Of a DNA stretch of 8,031 nt, positions 4,169 through 8,031 are shown piece after piece. This DNA is from Acidobacteriota bacterium (lineage in GTDB: Bacteria; Acidobacteriota; Terriglobia; Terriglobales; Acidobacteriaceae): assembly GCA_003225595.1 (NCBI GenBank), contig QIAR01000136.1:1-8031 (forward strand). Reading direction: 5' to 3'. Numbering within the stretch: the stretch's first letter is position 1; each line of letters opens with the position of its first letter. The notes below the pieces were generated by a model, which was given only the letters and a program-made list of their open reading frames with translations, was not told where the DNA came from and did no database searches. The position numbers and the translations under genes were made by a program.

Positions 4169-6684
4169 TGGGCAACTTCCTGCTGCAGCCCATGGTCGCT
4201 TTCCAGGATTTCGCTCGCCCGTTTCAAGCCGGACAGATCGTCTCGGAGCGTTTCGAGATTGTGCGTGAAATCGGCGATGGGGGAATGGGAGTTGTATACG
4301 AGGCTTTCGACCGAAAGCGCAAACAACGGATCGCGATCAAAGCGGCCAAACCTGGTTTCCAGCGTCTGCTGTCTCCCGAGCTTGAAGGCGCGCTCAATGT
4401 GCGGCACCCAAACGTCTGCCTGGTAAATGAAATTCACACGGCACATACGGAGCTGGGTGAGCTCGACTTTCTGACCATGGAGTTTCTCGAAGGCGAGACT
4501 TTGACGGCGCGTTTGCAGACTGCCGGCAAGCTCAGCCAAAAGGAAGCGCTGCACATCGCGCGCCAGCTCTGCGCCGGCCTGGCGGAAGCTCATCGCAGCG
4601 GGATCCTTCATCGCGACCTGAAGACGGGCAACGTTATCCTGTCTCGGACTCCAGAGGGAGGGTCGCGGGCTGTAATCACCGACTTTGGATTGGCGGGCGG
4701 AGTGACGCTACAGTCGGGGGAGCTCGGTGGCACTCCGGCGTACATGGCACCCGAGTTATGGCGAGGGGGCAAGGCATCCAAAGCCTCAGATATCTACTCT
4801 CTTGGGGTAATTCTGTATGAGATGGTAACCGGTCGCCGACCTTTCAGGCAGAAGTCACCGAAAAGCGGGCAGACAAGGCGGCCTCCGGCTCCGACTAGCT
4901 TAACCAGGGGCCTTGATCCGCGATGGGATCGGGTCATCTTGCAGTGTCTTGCGGTGGCGCCGGCAGAACGTCCTTCCGATGCCGGCAGGGTGCTGGCCGG
5001 TCTGGAAAGGAAACCAGTTCGAAAGGCACCTGTCCTGGCGTCAGCTCTGGTAGCCTTGGCACTCTTGGCTTTCGCCGGGCTGACGCCTTCCGTTCGGGAG
5101 TCGTTGATCGAGTTTTTCTGGCCGCAATCCAACGTGCGATTAGCGGTTCTTCCTCTGCAGGGGCCAACGGATACCGCGGCTATTGCTGGCGGCGTCCTGC
5201 AGGATGTCTCTGACCGTATCGGACATCTGCGCAGCGGACGGCATACAGTGGTAGTGATTCCGCCGTCTGAAATTCTTAACAAGCATATCCAGACGCCGGA
5301 ACAGGCTAAACAGGTTTTACATGCGACCCACGCCTTATTTACCACCGCGCATCGCGAAGGCGATGAGTTTGTGGCCCAAGGGTCAGTCATTGATCTAAGC
5401 ACGCAGACTCATGTGCGGGAGTTCTCCGGGCGGTATTCGCCTTCAACAGTGGGAAACATGCCAGCGGCCCTGGCAGGCGCCGTCTCGGTGGCGTTGCGAT
5501 TGCGCGGCACTGCTCCGGAAGTGCTCTCTTCGGCAGCGACGGTGCCCTATGATCGAGGACTGTATCTTTTGCGCCGCGATGGTCAAAGCTTTGAAGAGGC
5601 GATATCGCAGTTCGAGGAATCGGCCCGCCTGGATCCGCGTTCACCGCTACCGCTTGCCGGGCTCGTGGAAGCGGAGATCAGGAAATTCAGGGCAACAAAG
5701 CAACACAACTGCATCGAGGAAGCCCAACGGTGGTTGCGCGCGGCAGAGAGCCTTAACCCCGATTCCGTGGGAGTTCGCCTCGCTGGGGGGCTGTTGAAAG
5801 AAACCACAAGCCAGTACGAGAAAGCGTTGGAAGACTACCGCCGAGTTCAGGACCTTGAGCCCCGCAATATCGACGCCCTTTTGCGCATTGCCAGTGTTTA
5901 CGACAAGCTGGATATGCCCGACAAAGCCGTCGAAGCTTACAGAAAAGCGATAGAGATGGACCCGGCGTACTACGAACCGTACGAGGACCTCGGGGAGTTC
6001 TATTATTACCGCGGCCAGTATCCCGAGGCTGCCGAACAGTTTCAAAAGACCATCGATCGCGCGCCCGGAATGTTCGATGCATACACGAATCTCGCCGCTG
6101 CGCTAGATGACCTTGGGCGGGACAATGAAGCGGAACGAGCTCTCCTTAGGTCCCTGCAACTCCGAGAGACGGCCCGCGCGCTGAACAGCCTCGGAGTCAT
6201 ACGGGCAATTCAGAAACGGGATACGGAGGCGGTCAGGTACTATGAGCGGGCTGTAGCGATCAACCCAGGTAGTTACGTCTATTTGCTCAATCTGGGAGAC
6301 TCGGATCGCCGAGTGGGCCGTCTCCGCGACGCTAAGATAGCCTACCGCAAAGCAATGGATCTGGCGTTGGCGGAATTGAAGGAAAACCCACGCCGAGGTT
6401 ATGTACGTGCCTTCGTCGCGTACTTTGCCGCGAGGCTTGGTGATACCAAAAGGGCCGAAGACGAGATTAGTCAGGCCGTGCAGTTATCGCCCGCCGACAA
6501 CGAAGTAATTCGACGCGCGGTGCTGACTTATGAAGCACTCAGTCAACGCGATCGGGCGATTCAGGCAATTAGTGGTGCCGCTGCGGAAGTATTGCGTGAA
6601 CTTGATCGTCAACCGGACCTGGCGGACTTTCGCCAGGATTTACGCTTTCAGTATTTAGTTACCAAGGCCGCGAAAGGAGGTTAA
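4156..6684 (+). CDS. Membrane-anchored Ser/Thr protein kinase with TolB-like and TPR domains
   Basis: The frame opens with TTG at 4156 (842 residues; ATG 4192 is another start), but the natural start is probably ATG 4010 via the frameshift near 4168. The kinase domain covers about 32-285. It has a glycine loop GDGGMG (40-45), lysine K62 in AIK, helix-C glutamate E75, catalytic HRDLKTGN (152-159), DFG (176-178) and APE (198-200), so all key residues are present and activity is expected. RKAPVLASALVALALLAFAG (289-308) is one membrane helix after basic residues, placing the kinase in the cytoplasm and the rest outside. Residues about 326-450 resemble the TolB-like domain of acidobacterial and cyclase-type sensors (VRLAVLPLQG; AQGSVIDLSTQTHVREFSGRY). 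From about 465 to 800 there are TPR units, for example DALLRIASVYDKLDMPDKAV and YEPYEDLGEFYYYRGQYPEA. It likely senses or binds proteins in the periplasm and signals inward, with the adjacent sigma factor a plausible target. Substrates are unknown. Confidence 0.9.
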   Translation: MGRAVGNFLLQPMVAFQDFARPFQAGQIVSERFEIVREIGDGGMGVVYEAFDRKRKQRIAIKAAKPGFQRLLSPELEGALNVRHPNVCLVNEIHTAHTELGELDFLTMEFLEGETLTARLQTAGKLSQKEALHIARQLCAGLAEAHRSGILHRDLKTGNVILSRTPEGGSRAVITDFGLAGGVTLQSGELGGTPAYMAPELWRGGKASKASDIYSLGVILYEMVTGRRPFRQKSPKSGQTRRPPAPTSLTRGLDPRWDRVILQCLAVAPAERPSDAGRVLAGLERKPVRKAPVLASALVALALLAFAGLTPSVRESLIEFFWPQSNVRLAVLPLQGPTDTAAIAGGVLQDVSDRIGHLRSGRHTVVVIPPSEILNKHIQTPEQAKQVLHATHALFTTAHREGDEFVAQGSVIDLSTQTHVREFSGRYSPSTVGNMPAALAGAVSVALRLRGTAPEVLSSAATVPYDRGLYLLRRDGQSFEEAISQFEESARLDPRSPLPLAGLVEAEIRKFRATKQHNCIEEAQRWLRAAESLNPDSVGVRLAGGLLKETTSQYEKALEDYRRVQDLEPRNIDALLRIASVYDKLDMPDKAVEAYRKAIEMDPAYYEPYEDLGEFYYYRGQYPEAAEQFQKTIDRAPGMFDAYTNLAAALDDLGRDNEAERALLRSLQLRETARALNSLGVIRAIQKRDTEAVRYYERAVAINPGSYVYLLNLGDSDRRVGRLRDAKIAYRKAMDLALAELKENPRRGYVRAFVAYFAARLGDTKRAEDEISQAVQLSPADNEVIRRAVLTYEALSQRDRAIQAISGAAAEVLRELDRQPDLADFRQDLRFQYLVTKAAKGG
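6674..6680 (+). promoter_or_regulatory. Shine-Dalgarno for the 114-residue protein
   Basis: AAGGAGG lies inside the last codons of the kinase, 10 bases before ATG 6691. A nearer ATG at 6684 would read only seven codons before TGA, so 6691 is the real start. The arrangement suggests translation coupled to the kinase. Confidence 0.7.
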
Positions 6685-6690
6685 TGGACA

Positions 6691-7035
6691 ATGCCCAATC
6701 ATCATGACATCGAGATACGTCTCTCCGCTGATGGCAAGGATGCCTTGCCGCCGGCCGGGGAACTTAAGATGACAATTCAGGATACCGTTCGCTATTTCAG
6801 CAACGATGGCGACATCACATTGGAGTTCCAAGGTGATTCTCCGTTCCGCGATAAGAATGGCAACAAAATGACAAAGATCACCGGCCCAAAGAAGACTGGC
6901 TCACCGCCTCTCACTTTGCAGAGCGAGGGTAAGTTCATGTGTGGTTGCTTCATAACGCTCCCAAGTGGAAAGCGAGTCGGGTGGGATCCGAAAACCAATC
7001 CCGGGTCTGGTACCGTGCACGATGTAGGGCACTGA
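6691..7035 (+). CDS. Small beta-rich protein (114 residues) at the end of the sigma/kinase operon
   Basis: It begins 6 bases after the kinase stop with a strong ribosome-binding site, so it is almost certainly co-transcribed. There is no signal peptide or membrane segment. The sequence MPNHHDIEIRLSADGK, then QDTVRYFSNDGDITLEFQGD and SPF, then GKFMCGCFITLPSGKRVG, has the strand pattern of a small beta-sandwich. The block DTVRYFSNDGDITLEF...SPF recalls cupredoxin-like proteins, but a complete His-Cys-His-Met copper site is not evident (C-terminal MCGC and a final HDVGH are the only candidates). The fold is inference. Small proteins of this type recur near kinase genes in Acidobacteria, to my recollection, but I cannot name a function; kinase substrate, partner or sensor output are all possible. 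Length and context support a real gene. Confidence 0.7.
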   Translation: MPNHHDIEIRLSADGKDALPPAGELKMTIQDTVRYFSNDGDITLEFQGDSPFRDKNGNKMTKITGPKKTGSPPLTLQSEGKFMCGCFITLPSGKRVGWDPKTNPGSGTVHDVGH

Positions 7036-7259
7036 CTGAAGGATTTCAGGAAAGAACCTGCATAGAACCGAGTGGACTGGTAGCAGCACGGGGTTACTTG
7101 TCCACGAACTTGTACCGCCTGGTGGACTGGCATCACGGGATGAGGCGCACTCGGGGCTGGCCCGGCTTTTCGCGCCAAGGTTATCTGCGAGGGTGCCCTG
7201 CAGCTAGCATTCGCGCCGAACGCTGGCAAAAAACGCGAGGCGTTCGCACGGCGCGCCCA

Positions 7260-7299
7260 GGTCCTTCGCTCGGCAAAGAGCGCCTGGCTCAGGATGACA
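7260..7299 (-). repeat. Dispersed palindromic repeat, copy 1
   Basis: GGTCCTTCGCTC begins the element and GCTCAGGATGACA ends it, with CGGCAAAGAGCGCCTG between. These arms match those at 7685-7739. On the minus strand it reads TGTCATCCTGAGC...GAGCGAAGGACC, the form of a repeat I recall as abundant between genes in acidobacterial genomes. Confidence 0.65.
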
Positions 7300-7420
7300 T
7301 CGCCTGTTGGAGAGACAGGGATGTTCATTCCGCCGGACCAACTGCAGAGTAGGCCGAGGCTTTCTCGCTTGCGCGCCGTCCACTGGGACTCGATTTCGAC
7401 CCGACCCTCGATCCCCGGAG

Positions 7421-7486
7421 ACAACAGCAAGTCCCTCGACTCGCCCTCGCCGCGCCATCGCGGTTCGGGCAGCGCTCGGGATGACA
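7421..7486 (-). repeat. Dispersed palindromic repeat, copy 2 (AACAGCAAGTCCCTCGACTC type)
   Basis: ACAACAGCAAGTCCCTCGAC (7421-7440) leads through a GC-rich middle, including CGCGCCATCGCG, to CGCTCGGGATGACAG (7473-7487). On the minus strand it reads CTGTCATCCCGAGCG...GTCGAGGGACTTGCTGTTG. It is a sister form of the 7260 and 7685 elements with a different left arm. Confidence 0.6.
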
Positions 7487-7684
7487 GAGATTTTGGCTTG
7501 GGCGGATATAAGACAGGTTCTCGATCCGCTTGCGTTCGAGACGGATTTGATTAGGATTTGGCCACGCTTGCTGGCATCCAGGCGGGCACCTTGGCGTGGC
7601 GCTGGTGCGGCAAAGTTCTGAATAAGCGTTCGGTCAGAGCGATGTGGCGACACTTGGGCGGACCCTTTCCAGAACAAATGCATA

Positions 7685-7739
7685 GATCCTTCGTTGGGAG
7701 TCGCTCGCAAGCGAGCGACTCCGCTTCCTCAGGATGACA
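7685..7739 (-). repeat. Dispersed palindromic repeat, copy 3, with perfect hairpin
   Basis: GATCCTTCG (7685-7693) and CTCAGGATGACA (7728-7739) flank a perfect inverted repeat, GGAGTCGCTCGC (7697-7708) and GCGAGCGACTCC (7711-7722), separated by AA. The element would form a very stable cruciform or RNA stem. Its right end is also the first part of the adjoining tandem array. Confidence 0.75.
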
Positions 7740-7798
7740 AAAACTGTAGGATGACAAACACTGCAGGACGACAAAAACTGCAGGATGACAAAACCGGC
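7731..7798. repeat. Four-unit 17-bp tandem repeat
   Basis: Units are at 7731-7747 (AGGATGACAAAAACTGT), 7748-7764 (AGGATGACAAACACTGC), 7765-7781 (AGGACGACAAAAACTGC) and 7782-7798 (AGGATGACAAAACCGGC). Unit 1 coincides with the right arm of the palindromic repeat, so the array seems to have grown out of it. Confidence 0.85.
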
Positions 7799-7824
7799 CT
7801 GCAAAAAAAAATCGCAGATAAAGA

Positions 7825-7841
7825 TTCGAACTGCTGTTTCC
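7825..7841. repeat. 17-bp repeat, copy 2 (matches 1454-1470)
   Basis: TTCGAACTGCTGTTTCC is identical to the block at 1454-1470. It sits exactly where the DUF1697 homology on the minus strand stops (about 7845), so it may mark the edge of inserted repeat DNA. Confidence 0.5.
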
Positions 7842-7844
7842 GCG

Positions 7845-8031
7845 CGGACGGCAGCGACAATTTCGCGCGCGCCATGCCATTGGGAAAATAGATGTAGAGC
7901 TCGCGGTCAATCCGCAGCTCCTCCGGATCGGTCTTGAACTTAAGAACCTTGTCCCCGAGCTTCCGGGCTGGGATGGCTGGCGAGGAAGGTGACAAGCAGT
8001 TTGCTGGGATCGATGCCGCGCCGCTTGGCGA
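7845..8031 (-). pseudogene. DUF1697-family C-terminal remnant, frameshifted and truncated; continues past the window
   Basis: On the minus strand, one frame from 8029 reads AKRRGIDPSKLLVTFLASHP and SPEA, then hits a stop at about 7942. A second frame reads ARKLGDKVLKFK, TDPEELRIDRELYIYFPNG and MARAKLSLP to about 7849. Together they match the C-terminal half of DUF1697 proteins (pattern D...L.VTFL, then the REIY..PNG.GR.KL motif). The switch lies between about 7957 and 7970 and needs one extra base skipped. The usual ending (an ERKL or EKAL helix, then T.RNW.TV.KL) is absent: after KLSLP the frame runs into repeat DNA. The gene's role is unknown in general. It is either a decayed gene or a sequence-error-bearing one cut by repeat insertion. 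The N-terminal half lies to the right of the window. Confidence 0.6.

Larger units (their letters stand above)
7036..7844. other. Gene-poor, repeat-rich interval
   Basis: No reading frame here shows a recognisable domain, a ribosome-binding site with a credible start, or coding-like composition. The longest, a minus-strand frame from 7430 to 6792, runs antisense through the end of the 114-residue gene and through repeat DNA. The stretch contains three dispersed palindromic repeats, a 17-bp tandem array and a run of nine A (7803-7811). Apart from these I see nothing in 7036-7259 or 7487-7684. Confidence 0.6.

Noticed and set aside
4150..4180. Programmed -1 ribosomal frameshift in the kinase
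   Set aside because: There is no heptameric slippery sequence or obvious downstream stimulatory stem at the switch point; a base loss or sequence error is simpler.
4093..4611. 172-residue minus-strand open frame
   Set aside because: It is a shadow of the kinase N-terminal region, which has all expected motifs on the plus strand.
6792..7430. 212-residue minus-strand open frame
   Set aside because: It lies antisense to the 3' half of the small protein gene and runs through dispersed-repeat DNA; no domain, no ribosome-binding site, and the translation is typical of repeat read-through.
7204..7710. 168-residue minus-strand open frame
   Set aside because: Its text (CHPEPGALCRAKDLG and similar) is the familiar spurious translation of the palindromic repeats.
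7731..7798. CRISPR array
   Set aside because: The 17-bp units abut with no spacers and there are no cas genes, so this is a plain tandem repeat.

Overview
The window looks like a piece of an Acidobacteriota (Terriglobia-type) chromosome or metagenome bin. The evidence is a moderately high G+C content, an acidobacterial-style pair of an ECF sigma factor and a serine/threonine kinase with TPRs, dispersed palindromic repeats ending in CTCAGGATGACA or CTCGGGATGACA, and a TGTTCCACGTGGAACA palindrome. The assignment is inference from gene style; no marker gene is present.

Layout. Positions 1-1311 (+) hold the 3' part of a large FadN-type 3-hydroxyacyl-CoA dehydrogenase/enoyl-CoA hydratase whose start lies upstream. 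Positions 1312-1636 are intergenic and carry a perfect 16-bp palindrome identical to a known ParB-binding parS sequence, a degenerate second copy 35 bp away, and a long hairpin. Two minus-strand genes follow, transcribed 3240->2605 then 2521->1637. The first encodes a protein made of two nearly identical 100-residue repeats. The second encodes an exported protein of two diverged, cysteine-paired repeats. A 212-bp divergent region (3241-3452) separates them from a plus-strand operon: ECF sigma factor (3453-4043), membrane-anchored serine/threonine kinase with TolB-like and TPR domains (intact reading frame 4156-6684), and a small 114-residue protein (6691-7035).

The kinase's family-typical N-terminal segment is present at 4010-4168 but in another frame, so the gene has lost one base or the sequence has an error there. 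From 7036 to about 7844 no gene is convincing. That stretch holds three palindromic dispersed-repeat copies and a four-unit 17-bp tandem repeat. The right edge (7845-8031, minus) is the truncated, frameshifted C-terminal remnant of a DUF1697 gene.

Working model (inference): the sigma factor and kinase form one co-transcribed signalling unit, the 114-residue protein is a candidate partner or output, and the divergent minus-strand pair may be its target. The sequence shows the arrangement but does not prove the regulation.
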